DNA of 24,328 nt from the NCBI GenBank assembly GCA_964465145.1, contig CAYXJR010000065.1, positions 1 through 24,328 on the forward strand, read 5' to 3'. Within the stretch, counting starts at the first letter, position 1, and each line of letters starts with the position of its first letter. The position numbers and the translations under genes were made by a program. Under the pieces are notes generated by a model. That model was given only the letters and a program-made list of their open reading frames with translations, searched no databases and was not told the DNA's origin. This document shows positions 17,001 to 23,973 of the stretch, piece by piece. The DNA comes from JAUVKA01 sp964465145 (lineage in GTDB: Bacteria > Bacteroidota > Bacteroidia > Bacteroidales > UBA12481).

Positions 17001-17522
17001 TTCAATAATGAATTCAAGGCTGACTTCTTCATCCTTTTTCAGATTAAGAGTATGATCACCGAGTTCTTTCCTGGATACTACTTTTTCAAGAATTGCTTCT
17101 GGATAGGTCACCACCAGTGCTTTCCGGTTTCTGCTGGCCATCCTGTTAAGAACCTCTGTACGTAGCATTAGATTGTCCTTATCAAGCTGCTGCATTCGAA
17201 GGGAGCGCTTATAGCTTGATGGAAAGTAATAGACATATTGGTCGCCGAGCAAGCTGGAGAGGTCGTTGAAGAAATATGCTGCTTCTTCCCGGTCATTAAG
17301 TAGGATCACCCTTGTATTTTTCTGGTCTTCGAAAAGGCAGGCAAGCAGAAGAGCAGGAGAAGAAGCCAAAAGCCCGTTAATGTGAAGAGTTTTATCATTA
17401 TCTTCATGCAGGAAAGCCCGAATAAGTACAACATTCGGGTGAGAATTATAGAGCGATATGAGCTCCTTTTTTTCCAAGAGTGGGGCAAAGGTAGTAGAAT
17501 TCTCTGGACTTACTTTATCCAA
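14034..17522 (-). CDS. mfd: Transcription-repair coupling factor Mfd
   Basis: Mfd frees RNA polymerase stalled at DNA damage and recruits nucleotide excision repair. The 1162-residue protein has a UvrB-like N-terminal part (about 20-330), the polymerase-interacting domain (about 455-530, with GDFIVHVDHGIGQFGG), the helicase with Walker A GDVGFGKT (613-620), DEEQ (714-717), TLSATPIPRT (737-746) and QLRGRVGR (883-890), and the C-terminal TRCF domain (about 1015-1120). Residues about 976-1005 are a Gly/Ser/Glu/Thr-rich low-complexity insert encoded by degenerate tandem repeats. There is no ATG in the first 109 codons. TTG 17522 overlaps the patatin gene by 13 bases, and TTG 17477 gives MEKKELISLYNSHP, which fits the usual N terminus of Bacteroidota Mfd. 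Either may be right. Confidence 0.95.
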   Translation of the reverse strand: MDKVSPENSTTFAPLLEKKELISLYNSHPNVVLIRAFLHEDNDKTLHINGLLASSPALLLACLFEDQKNTRVILLNDREEAAYFFNDLSSLLGDQYVYYFPSSYKRSLRMQQLDKDNLMLRTEVLNRMASRNRKALVVTYPEAILEKVVSRKELGDHTLNLKKDEEVSLEFIIEVFEEYGFVRNDFVYEPGQFSVRGGIIDVFSYSAEKPYRIDFIGNRVESIRSFEVETQLSIRKHASISIVPNLNDRLIAETALTLFDFLPEKSELWSRDLEFCLNHIDHLLSGIEVSATSEIRALSDAATEEEDQILDPVSFRKKLVDGAEIQKHLSNIRITEFGQRHFFPSQKSFFFNTSIQPPINKNFDLLTEKLEQNQADLYRNILLSENPKQLDRLEVILNPSEETESKRLFERLVLELHEGFYDHDIRIACFTDHQIFDRYHKFKLRKTFSKKEALSIKELTGLHPGDFIVHVDHGIGQFGGLEKIEINGGWQEAIKLVYRDMDTLFVSIHSLHRISKYKGKDGETPKMYKLGSGAWQKLKLKTKSKIKDIAKDLIVLYANRKSEEGFAFSPDTYLQHELEASFIYEDTPDQLKATRSVKEDLESKNPMDRLVCGDVGFGKTEVAIRAAFKAASDSRQVAILVPTTILALQHFRTFSDRLKEFPVNIEYISRLRSQRDQKRVLKDLEAGKVDILIGTHKLISARVKFKNLGLLIIDEEQKFGVAMKEKLRQMKANVDTLTLSATPIPRTLQFSMMGARDLSIMNTPPANRHPIITELHTLNEELVKEAIEYELDRGGQVFIIHNRVQNIVEVESLVNRVVPKARTVVAHGQMKGRQLEDRMLEFINGDKDVLIATSIIENGLDIPNANTIIINNAHHFGLSDLHQLRGRVGRSNKKAFCYLIAPPLHLQTPESRRRLKAIAEYTELGSGFNIALQDLDIRGAGNLLGAEQSGFIADIGFETYQKILNEAMAEIREARSGEWGTGTQGIRDSETQEIGESGTLRIGDDKSNAVESTYVFDVTIDSDMALLFPESYIESTTERIKLYRELDEISNEEDLERFTDRLADRFGTPPPQTVELLDMVRLRWLAMSLGIDRIMMKNGKFILYFICSQDSPFFQSEAFSRVLDYVQKNQRTCEMREKNGKLTLSFGRIQTVKDALNKLGNI
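14513..14603. repeat. Degenerate short tandem repeats inside mfd
   Basis: On the + strand this stretch is built from variants of CTGAGTCCCTGATT and CTCCGATT, running into TTCCCCATTCCCCACTCC. It is in frame and encodes the low-complexity linker before the TRCF domain. Its base pattern differs from the rest of mfd. Confidence 0.75.
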
Positions 17523-19687
17523 TAACCGATATTGATAAAAATCAGTGGTTTAAGGGAATTATTTGAAATCATTACTGTGCCCTCAATAGGTCCGAAAGGG
17601 GTATTGTATCCATATGTTAGACCAGAACCGAAAAGAGAGGATTTGTATTTTTTTAGCTCCTTAAAGTCATTAAATGATTTCCCAGCATTATTTTTCCACA
17701 AAACATAATGGTTGCCTTTGACATTGAATTGAAAATTCAGTTGTCCGATCAGGGCATGATTGGCAGCTCTCTCCATATAGTTCATCCCAACAAAAGGAAA
17801 TATCGACTTATGATAATACCCCAGGCCTCCCATATATGAGCGGTATGGATAAGGAATTGAATCCCCGAATGCCAACCCCCCGCTTAGGCCCAGTTGAATA
17901 CTAAGGCGCTTGCTGAGTTCAAAAGCTCTTTGATGCCGGTAATTGAAAACAATGGCAGGGAAGAGCTGCATATCTGTGAAGTTGGCGACAAGTTTTGCCA
18001 TTATTTCAACTTTTTCTCCCCGGGTTGGAAAGGAAATCCGGTTATAGCTGTCCTTGATCAAATGAGAATAAAAATTTATCATCTTGGAGCTAAATGAGCT
18101 TATATCAAGAATATTTATTCTGGGTGCTAAAGTTGCAAATTCGGCTTGCAGACCGGTGGATAATGAAAATACATTATTAAAGCTGGTACGGGTTTTTAAA
18201 TCAAGAATCAGATCATGGTAATTATACTCTCCTGTTTTTCTTCCTTCCTGGTAATCATAAGCAACTAACCGGTTATATTCAACAATGAGTCCATAGTTCT
18301 GGCGTTTGTGTGTCAGGAAAAAATAGGAAGCTCCGAAATAGGGATTTTCACCTAAACTAAGGTCTAAACTCAATAGGTCACCCCTTTTCCACAGATTTCT
18401 GAAATTGGCATTCAGAAGCAATGATGCATTAAAGAGATTATCATAATGCAATCCCACGTGGGCCTGGTCCTTATTTTTCTCCTCAACCCTTATCAATAGC
18501 TTGTTACCATTAGAAATTGGATCCAGTTGATATGTGATTTTGTTAAAATAGTTTGTACCAAAGGCCCTATTAAGACCGGCTGAGATTTGATCGGCCGAGA
18601 GGTATGCTGGGAAGCGGATATCAATTATTGACCAGATAAATTGTTCTGTCATATTTTTGAGTCCCTGGTATCGGATTTCACTCACAAACAGGGAGTCGAT
18701 ACGAGGCAAAGCAGGTCTTTGGAGAATTGTATCTCCGGGAAATTGTCGCAAATTCTCACTAAGAGCTACCAAAGCCTCCCATTGTTCCATACCAGTTTTC
18801 TCTCCATTTGCAATTATTTCTTCTGCTATGCCAAAACTCAAAACACTGGCTCCTGAGGTTTTGGGTCTTATCAGAATATCACATAGATCCCGGTTTTTCT
18901 GATTCACCTCCTCCCTGGTTAAGGAGGAAGCTTGCTTCATGATATTGACCATGTTGGTCAGGTCATTTTTTTTAAATAATTCACGCTGAACATCGATACC
19001 AATTATGAAGTCGGCGCCCATTTCCCTGGCATGATCAGCTGGGAAGTTATTGATAAAACCACCATCCACCAGGAGTTGGTTGTCAATTTCAATTGGTGTG
19101 AAGTATGTTGGGATGGCCATGGAGGCTCTCAAAGCATCGTGTAGTATTCCGCTATTTATAACAACTTCTTTGCCGGTAACAATATCAGCACCAATACAGA
19201 GAAATGGAATGGGCAATTTAGAAAAATCCCTTATTTGATATGCTGGCAAGGTTAATCCAGCCAGCATGTTAGTGATACTATGGCCTGCAACTAATCCGGA
19301 TGGCAATTGTATCCCGGTTTTATTAATGGAAAAGGAATAGAAGTATTTTTCGAGTTCAAGTTTCGCCGCAAAGGACATATTCCCTCTGGGAATCTGATCG
19401 GACATAAGGGCTTCCCAATCCTTCTGGCCAACCATTATTTCCATTTCTTCCGGGCTATAACCGATAGCATACAATGCCCCGATGATGGCACCCATCGAGG
19501 TTCCGGCAATATAATCGATAGGAATACCTGCACGCTCAATTACCTTGAGAACCCCGATATGAGCCAGTCCTCCAGCCCCTCCTCCACTTAAAACCAAACC
19601 AATTTTCGGTCGGTCTTGGGAATAGCTGCTCATCACGATGAGACTGAAGAATACAATCAGGAAATAGTTTTTCTTGATCCTGTACAT
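17510..19687 (-). CDS. Patatin-like phospholipase with outer-membrane barrel (type Vd autotransporter type)
   Basis: The 725-residue protein has a signal peptide (about 1-24, ending SSYSQ) and then a patatin lipase domain (about 27-235). Its oxyanion loop is SGGGAGGLAHIG (34-45), its nucleophile is Ser64 in GTSMG and its dyad Asp208 is in VDGGFINNFP. After a linker come a POTRA-like segment (about 330-400, SLFVSEIRYQGLKNMTEQF) and a C-terminal Omp85/BamA-type beta-barrel (about 405-725). The order of patatin, POTRA and 16-strand barrel is that of PlpD and FplA, in which the barrel anchors or exports the lipase; substrates are phospholipids in known members. A Gly replaces the usual Arg or Lys of the GGGxRG loop. 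The stop overlaps the mfd frame by 13 bases, so the two are probably one transcript. Confidence 0.92.
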   Translation of the reverse strand: MYRIKKNYFLIVFFSLIVMSSYSQDRPKIGLVLSGGGAGGLAHIGVLKVIERAGIPIDYIAGTSMGAIIGALYAIGYSPEEMEIMVGQKDWEALMSDQIPRGNMSFAAKLELEKYFYSFSINKTGIQLPSGLVAGHSITNMLAGLTLPAYQIRDFSKLPIPFLCIGADIVTGKEVVINSGILHDALRASMAIPTYFTPIEIDNQLLVDGGFINNFPADHAREMGADFIIGIDVQRELFKKNDLTNMVNIMKQASSLTREEVNQKNRDLCDILIRPKTSGASVLSFGIAEEIIANGEKTGMEQWEALVALSENLRQFPGDTILQRPALPRIDSLFVSEIRYQGLKNMTEQFIWSIIDIRFPAYLSADQISAGLNRAFGTNYFNKITYQLDPISNGNKLLIRVEEKNKDQAHVGLHYDNLFNASLLLNANFRNLWKRGDLLSLDLSLGENPYFGASYFFLTHKRQNYGLIVEYNRLVAYDYQEGRKTGEYNYHDLILDLKTRTSFNNVFSLSTGLQAEFATLAPRINILDISSFSSKMINFYSHLIKDSYNRISFPTRGEKVEIMAKLVANFTDMQLFPAIVFNYRHQRAFELSKRLSIQLGLSGGLAFGDSIPYPYRSYMGGLGYYHKSIFPFVGMNYMERAANHALIGQLNFQFNVKGNHYVLWKNNAGKSFNDFKELKKYKSSLFGSGLTYGYNTPFGPIEGTVMISNNSLKPLIFINIGYWIK

Positions 19688-19707
19688 AAGCTATTGACTT
19701 ACCTCAT

Positions 19708-19715
19708 CAAAAATA
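19708..19715 (-). promoter_or_regulatory. Putative -7 element for the patatin-mfd operon
   Basis: On the minus strand TATTTTTG matches TAnnTTTG exactly, 20 bases upstream of the patatin ATG. A TTG lies 24 bases further upstream, somewhat beyond the usual spacing. Confidence 0.45.
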
Positions 19716-19777
19716 TAAAAGAAGATAATTAATAGTATTCAAGCTATATATTATGGTAAATGAAATGTAGTAACAGC

Positions 19778-20056
19778 TCAGCCGTTCGGGTTTTCCCTTA
19801 TAATCTCTTCGTGAAGATCCAACATGCTTCTGGAACCCACATAGAAGGGAACACGTTAGTGCAATGATTCTGTCTTAATATTCATGATCCTATTTTTGCC
19901 ATCCGAAGCTTTGCCTCCTGCCTGTTCGGCAATAAACGCGACAGGACAACATTGTTTGCAAATAGATCCATTTTTTTCTGATCCTCGCCCTGAACGTTTA
20001 TCACCCTGGCGCTGAATAATAAACTCGTTAAAGGTGTTGATATTGTAGGAATACAT
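19778..20056 (-). pseudogene. fbp: Decayed class I fructose-1,6-bisphosphatase (fbp) remnant
   Basis: Three pieces of FBPase appear in the right order on the minus strand. The first is the N terminus from ATG 20056 (MYSYNINTFNEFIIQRQ, to 20006). The second is a middle piece in a different frame (NVQGEDQKKMDLFANN, from 19998). The third is the C-terminal part in the first frame (PVAFIAEQAGGKASDGKNR, from about 19945). The usual next sequence is LHQRVPF; here LH is followed by TAA (19856-19858) and then RVPFYVGSRSML in frame, so Gln has become a stop. The final stop is TGA at 19778-19780. Only about 93 codons remain of the roughly 330 in an intact FBPase. At least two internal deletions, one frame change and one nonsense mutation make it non-functional. 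A location next to aspartokinase is normal for fbp in this phylum, so this looks like decay in place. An apparent short ORF here (TTG 20065) is part of the remnant. Confidence 0.88.
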
Positions 20057-20125
20057 GGGCTCCAATGCGGGTGTATTTTATCAAAGATGAGAGAATTATT
20101 TTACATTTACAAAAAGTTGAAAATT

Positions 20126-21418
20126 ATGCTCGTTTATAAATTTGGCGGTGGCATTCTGCGTGATTCGGATGGAATAGTGAAAATGTATGAAATTGTCCGG
20201 GCTCGGGTTTCCGGGCCATTGAATCAGAGCCTATTGTTGGTTGTGTCCGCTCTTGAAAAAATGACGAATGCGTTTGAAGAACTTTGGTCAGACTGGGTAA
20301 ATGGGAGTGATTTTTCCTTTTCATATGGACGGATAAAGGCTTACCATTTCGGATTAGCCGATACTCTATTTGAAGATAAATCCCAGGGCAAGAAAATACT
20401 AATGTCAGTTTTCGATGATATTGATGTTATACTTATGGGGCAAGCCCCTGAAAATAAGAATGAAGCTTATGATCACCTGGTGTGTTTTGGCGAGATTTTA
20501 TCATCTAGGCTGATTTCTGCTTATTTTAACCAGAACAGTTTAGAACATACATGGTTGGATGCCCGAGAGATGATTTGTACTGATTCCTTCTTTCGTGAGG
20601 GTAAAGTGAATTGGTTGGAAACAGGAATAAAGGTCAGGGAAAGAATAACCAACGACGAACAACCAACGGAGAACAACCAGGAAGGAAGAGGTAAATTATG
20701 GCTAACACAGGGTTTCATAGGTGCTGATTCCAATGGAAAAAGTACAACATTGGGCCGGGAGGGGTCAGATTATTCTGCTGCAATATTCGCTTATGTTTTG
20801 AATGCTCAGGAGGTGGTTATTTGGAAGGATGTTCCTGGTGTTATGACTGGGGATCCGGTTGATTTTCCAGAGGTGGTAAAACTGGATCAGATTTCCTATC
20901 TGGAGGCTATTGAAATGTCCTATTTTGGGGCTAAAGTCTTGCACCCAAACACTATTAAACCACTACAAAATAAAAATATTCCTCTTACCATAAAACCTAT
21001 AGGTCAGCCTGAATCTGATGGTACAAAGGTCATTAAAAACCCAATAATATCAGTTGTAAAGCCTGTCCTTATCATCAAGTCGAACCAAGTATTGTTATCC
21101 ATTCAACCCAGAGATTTTTCATTTGTTATGGAAGAGGCATTATCAACAGTTTTTGCAATATTAGCAAGGTATCATTTAAGGGTTAATCTATTGCAACATG
21201 GAGCAGTTAGCCTGTCCTTCTGTATTGATTATCATGAGGATCACCTAAACAGCGTGGTTAGTGATCTGGTAGTTGACTTCAAGGTCCTTTACAATTCAGG
21301 ACTGGAGCTTCTCACAGTCCGTCATTATTCGCCAGAGGTGATGGATAAGCTGATCAGCGGGCGGAAAATATATGTACAGCAACAAAGCCGTAGGACGGTA
21401 CGATTTGTTTTGTCTTAA
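20126..21418 (+). CDS. Aspartate kinase
   Basis: Aspartate kinase makes aspartyl phosphate, the entry to lysine, threonine and methionine synthesis. From ATG 20126 the protein is 430 residues and begins MLVYKFGGG. An ATG at 20087 would add 13 residues before the normal start. Motifs are VSALEKMTN (the SAxxxxTN site), FGEILSSRL, WLDAREMICTD, TQGFIG, TTLGREGSDYSAA, WKDVPGVMTGDP and MSYFGAKVLHPNTI, followed by C-terminal ACT-type regulatory sequence (about 310-430). Two oddities are visible. The Ser of the usual KFGGxS is replaced by Ile (KFGGGIL), and an insert coded by three 14-base repeats lies just before TQGFIG. It is monofunctional, with no homoserine dehydrogenase part. Its gene ends 4 bases inside the convergent dihydroorotase gene. 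Confidence 0.9.
   Translation: MLVYKFGGGILRDSDGIVKMYEIVRARVSGPLNQSLLLVVSALEKMTNAFEELWSDWVNGSDFSFSYGRIKAYHFGLADTLFEDKSQGKKILMSVFDDIDVILMGQAPENKNEAYDHLVCFGEILSSRLISAYFNQNSLEHTWLDAREMICTDSFFREGKVNWLETGIKVRERITNDEQPTENNQEGRGKLWLTQGFIGADSNGKSTTLGREGSDYSAAIFAYVLNAQEVVIWKDVPGVMTGDPVDFPEVVKLDQISYLEAIEMSYFGAKVLHPNTIKPLQNKNIPLTIKPIGQPESDGTKVIKNPIISVVKPVLIIKSNQVLLSIQPRDFSFVMEEALSTVFAILARYHLRVNLLQHGAVSLSFCIDYHEDHLNSVVSDLVVDFKVLYNSGLELLTVRHYSPEVMDKLISGRKIYVQQQSRRTVRFVLS
20644..20685. repeat. Three 14-base tandem repeats inside the aspartate kinase gene
   Basis: The units are AATAACCAACGACG, AACAACCAACGGAG and AACAACCAGGAAGG, 42 bases in all, so the frame is kept. They encode a polar Asn/Glu/Gln-rich loop (ITNDEQPTENNQEG) where other aspartokinases have a short linker. 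Confidence 0.8.
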
Positions 21419-22761
21419 CGATTGAACTCAAGGGCTTTCCCGCGTTTTGATTCATTAAATATTCCGTTGTCAAACACCAGGTGGCCATTGACAAATGTAT
21501 GTGTAACTCTGGACCTCAGGTTTGTCCCTTCTAAAGGTGACCACCCACATTTATATAGAATATTTTGTTTATTTACTGTCCATGGATCATTGGGATCAAT
21601 AATGACAAGGTCTGCACAGAATCCTTCACGAATATAGCCCCTGTCCATTATTTGGAAAATATCTGCAGGAGCGTGACACATTTTTTGGATTATGGTTTCA
21701 ATAGGGATAATACCACGATGGTAAAATTCAAGCATTACAGGCAAAGAATGTTGTACCATTGGTCCCCCGGAAGGGGCCAGGGTATAAGGATTATCCTTCT
21801 CCTGCATAGTATGGGGTGCATGGTCAGTAGCAATAATATCAAGTTTATTGTCAAGTATGCCCTGGAGCAAGGCATCTCTGTCTTTTGCCGATTTAATCGC
21901 CGGGTTCCATTTGATTAAAGTACCCTTATCGGCATAATCGGAATCTTCGAACCACAGGTGATGAATACAGACCTCAGATGTTATTTGCTTCTTTTTATGG
22001 TTGCTGGTATCATTAAGCAATTCCAGTTCAATTGCCGTTGAAACGTGTATCAGATGCAGTTTGGTATTATGTTTCCGGGCCAGCGCCACAGCGAAGCTTG
22101 AGGAGGTGAAACAAGCCTCTTCACTTCTTATCCTCGGGTGGTATTCTATTGGTATATTCTCCCCGAATTGTGCAATGTATTCAGCCAGGTTTCTTTTAAT
22201 GATTGTTTCGTCTTCACAATGAACCGCGATTCTGATATCCGGGATAGAGAAAATACCTGCCAGGGTTTTTGGATTATCCACCAGCATATCACCCGTTGAG
22301 GCACCCATGAATACCTTAATGCCACAGGCTCTTTGGCGATTAACCGCCTGCAATTCTTTAAGGTTATCATTGGTAGCTCCCAAGTAGAACGAATAATTTG
22401 ACAGGGACTTTTTTGAGGCAATTTTGAATTTTTCTTCCAAAAGCTCGTTGCTGGTGGTTTGGGGTGAAGTGTTTGGCATTTCCATGAAACTTGTAATACC
22501 TCCTGCAACAGCTGCCCTGGATTCGGTATACAAATCTCCCTTATGAATAAATCCCGGGTCACGGAAATGAACCTGATCATCTATAACACCTGGTATAAGT
22601 ATTCTGTTTTTCCCTTCTATGATAATGGTGCCGGGAGGTACATCAGGAGCTGAAATTTCGTGGGATACCTTAACGATTCTTTCTCCTTTGATCCATACGT
22701 GTCCCCTGAATTGTTGACCTTCATTAACAATATTAATATTTGTTATAAGGTAGTTACTCAT
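21415..22761 (-). CDS. pyrC: Dihydroorotase
   Basis: Dihydroorotase cyclises carbamoyl-aspartate in pyrimidine synthesis and belongs to the amidohydrolase superfamily. The 448-residue protein has GVIDDQVHFRDPG (58-70), MEMPNT (93-98), Lys149 in GIKVFMG (the expected carboxylated lysine), His181 in AVHCED, His239 in HLIHVST and Asp313 in ATDHAPHT. The first His of the usual HxH motif is Gln63 (QVH). As far as I recall DDQVHFR is common in Bacteroidota dihydroorotases, so this is a clade trait and not damage. The length fits the longer class I type. The gene overlaps the upstream glycosyltransferase by 4 bases (ATGA), which points to translational coupling, and converges with aspartokinase at its 3' end. 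An allantoinase or hydantoinase is possible in principle but less likely. Confidence 0.93.
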   Translation of the reverse strand: MSNYLITNINIVNEGQQFRGHVWIKGERIVKVSHEISAPDVPPGTIIIEGKNRILIPGVIDDQVHFRDPGFIHKGDLYTESRAAVAGGITSFMEMPNTSPQTTSNELLEEKFKIASKKSLSNYSFYLGATNDNLKELQAVNRQRACGIKVFMGASTGDMLVDNPKTLAGIFSIPDIRIAVHCEDETIIKRNLAEYIAQFGENIPIEYHPRIRSEEACFTSSSFAVALARKHNTKLHLIHVSTAIELELLNDTSNHKKKQITSEVCIHHLWFEDSDYADKGTLIKWNPAIKSAKDRDALLQGILDNKLDIIATDHAPHTMQEKDNPYTLAPSGGPMVQHSLPVMLEFYHRGIIPIETIIQKMCHAPADIFQIMDRGYIREGFCADLVIIDPNDPWTVNKQNILYKCGWSPLEGTNLRSRVTHTFVNGHLVFDNGIFNESKRGKALEFNR

Positions 22762-23504
22762 GATTTGGCGATGTGTTTCCTGTAATTCTTCCTAAGACTG
22801 CTTAATTTCATGTGTATTACACCAAGTAGAGCTTCGCTGAAAATCCCCCCGCTCATTTTTGAAGTTCCAAGTTCCCTGTTAATAAATATTACCGGTACTT
22901 CGCATATGGAATAGCCCAGTTTCCACACTTTAAATTTCATTTCGATTTGAAAACCATATCCTATCATCCGAATTTTGTCCAGGTCCAGTTTTTCCAACAC
23001 TTCTCTTCTGTAACAAACGAATCCAGCTGTAAGGTCACGGACCGACATACCGGTAATAAATCTGACATAGGTGCTGGCATAATAAGATAGCAGCAGCCTC
23101 CCGAGGGGCCAATTAACTATGGCAACACCTTTCTTATACCTGGATCCCACTGACATACCTATACCCTCAATCTTGCAAGCCTTTAATAATGGTCTCAAAT
23201 CCTTGGGGCTGTGAGAGTAATCGGCATCCATTTCAAAAATATAAGAATAATTTTTCTTCAATACCCATTTAAATCCTGCGATGTAAGCTGTTCCAAGGCC
23301 TAATTTCCCGGGACGTTCAATCAGGTGAATCGTATTGGGATATTCTTGTATTAATTTTTTTACAATGTTGGCTGTTTGATCTTTAGAATTGTCGTCAATG
23401 ACCAAAATATCAAAATCTTCATCCAGGGAACAAATTTCCCTTAGTAGGCACTCTATATTTTCCTCTTCATGGTAGGTTGGTATGATAATCAGGCTATCAG
23501 TCAC
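22758..23504 (-). CDS. Family 2 glycosyltransferase, polyprenol-phosphate mannose synthase type
   Basis: The 248-residue protein is a GT-A glycosyltransferase with IIIPTYHEEENI (6-17), LVIDDNSKD (34-42), GKLGLGTAYIAGF (66-78) and EMDADYSHSP (91-100), where the DAD metal motif is Asp93-Asp95. The whole arrangement is that of dolichyl-phosphate mannose synthase (Dpm1-like) enzymes, which transfer mannose from GDP-mannose to a polyprenyl phosphate at the inner membrane. No C-terminal membrane helices are present, as in the short soluble Dpm1 type. The exact sugar and lipid cannot be read from sequence. The start is GTG 23504, just before the first strand of the domain. It is followed by dihydroorotase with a 4-base overlap, a pairing common in Bacteroidota. 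Confidence 0.88.
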   Translation of the reverse strand: MTDSLIIIPTYHEEENIECLLREICSLDEDFDILVIDDNSKDQTANIVKKLIQEYPNTIHLIERPGKLGLGTAYIAGFKWVLKKNYSYIFEMDADYSHSPKDLRPLLKACKIEGIGMSVGSRYKKGVAIVNWPLGRLLLSYYASTYVRFITGMSVRDLTAGFVCYRREVLEKLDLDKIRMIGYGFQIEMKFKVWKLGYSICEVPVIFINRELGTSKMSGGIFSEALLGVIHMKLSSLRKNYRKHIAKS

Positions 23505-23549
23505 TTGTTATTAATTTTCATTTGACAACATTTATAAATATATAAAGAA

Positions 23550-23577
23550 CAAAGTTATTATTTTTGGATCAAAGATA
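23550..23577 (-). promoter_or_regulatory. Two putative -7 elements for the glycosyltransferase-pyrC operon
   Basis: On the minus strand TAACTTTG (23550-23557) and TATCTTTG (23570-23577) both match TAnnTTTG, 45 and 65 bases before the GTG start. Neither has a TTG at the usual 19-21 base spacing. They are divergent from the rRNA promoters. Confidence 0.4.
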
Positions 23578-23613
23578 AGGTTCATTTTTTTTGCTTAGTT
23601 TTTTTTGTTGGTG

Positions 23614-23643
23614 TTGTTATATTAGTAAAGAGTAGTATATTTG
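23614..23643 (+). promoter_or_regulatory. rRNA promoter P1
   Basis: TTG (23614-23616) and TATATTTG (23636-23643) are 19 bases apart, an exact fit to the Bacteroidota vegetative promoter. The -7 element continues as GCACC. It lies about 330 bases before 16S rRNA. Confidence 0.75.
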
Positions 23644-23700
23644 CACCCCCTAATACAGGGACAGTTCTTTGGGAGTGATTTAAAGATAATTTGAACATAT

Positions 23701-23732
23701 TTTGGAATTATAAAATAAAGGCTTTACCTTTG
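23701..23732 (+). promoter_or_regulatory. rRNA promoter P2
   Basis: TTTG (23701-23704) and TACCTTTG (23725-23732) are 20 bases apart, and the -7 element continues as CATCC. It is the second of three tandem promoters reading into 16S rRNA. Confidence 0.75.
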
Positions 23733-23822
23733 CATCCGCTTTTGAAAAACAAAAGTTCTTTTACAGTTTGAAATTGGTGTCTGGTTGAGGCAGGTAATTT
23801 GCAGGAAGAAAGGCCAGAAATG

Positions 23823-23855
23823 TTTGCAAGGGTATTGATTTTGTTTTTATCTTTG
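23823..23855 (+). promoter_or_regulatory. rRNA promoter P3
   Basis: TTTG (23823-23826) and TATCTTTG (23848-23855) are 21 bases apart, and the -7 element continues as CAGTCC. Transcription from here would give a leader of roughly 110 bases before mature 16S rRNA. The gap 23505-23973 holds only these promoters and those of the divergent glycosyltransferase. Confidence 0.7.
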
Positions 23856-23973
23856 CAGTCCCAAATTTGAATTACGTTCTTTGAATTATTGAAGAGAAAA
23901 GCACAAGGCAAGTAAGGAAAAAGTCAATTTTTTTATTTGATACTTGATAAGTTCTGAGAAAAGACAAACAATT

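Noticed and set aside
21415..22761. Gln63 in place of the first metal-binding His as a sign of an inactive dihydroorotase
   Set aside because: The DDQVHFR form is, to my recollection, usual in Bacteroidota dihydroorotases, and all other metal ligands are present.
23708..23911. 67-residue minus-strand ORF in the rRNA leader
   Set aside because: It runs antisense across rRNA promoters P2 and P3 and has no protein-like features.
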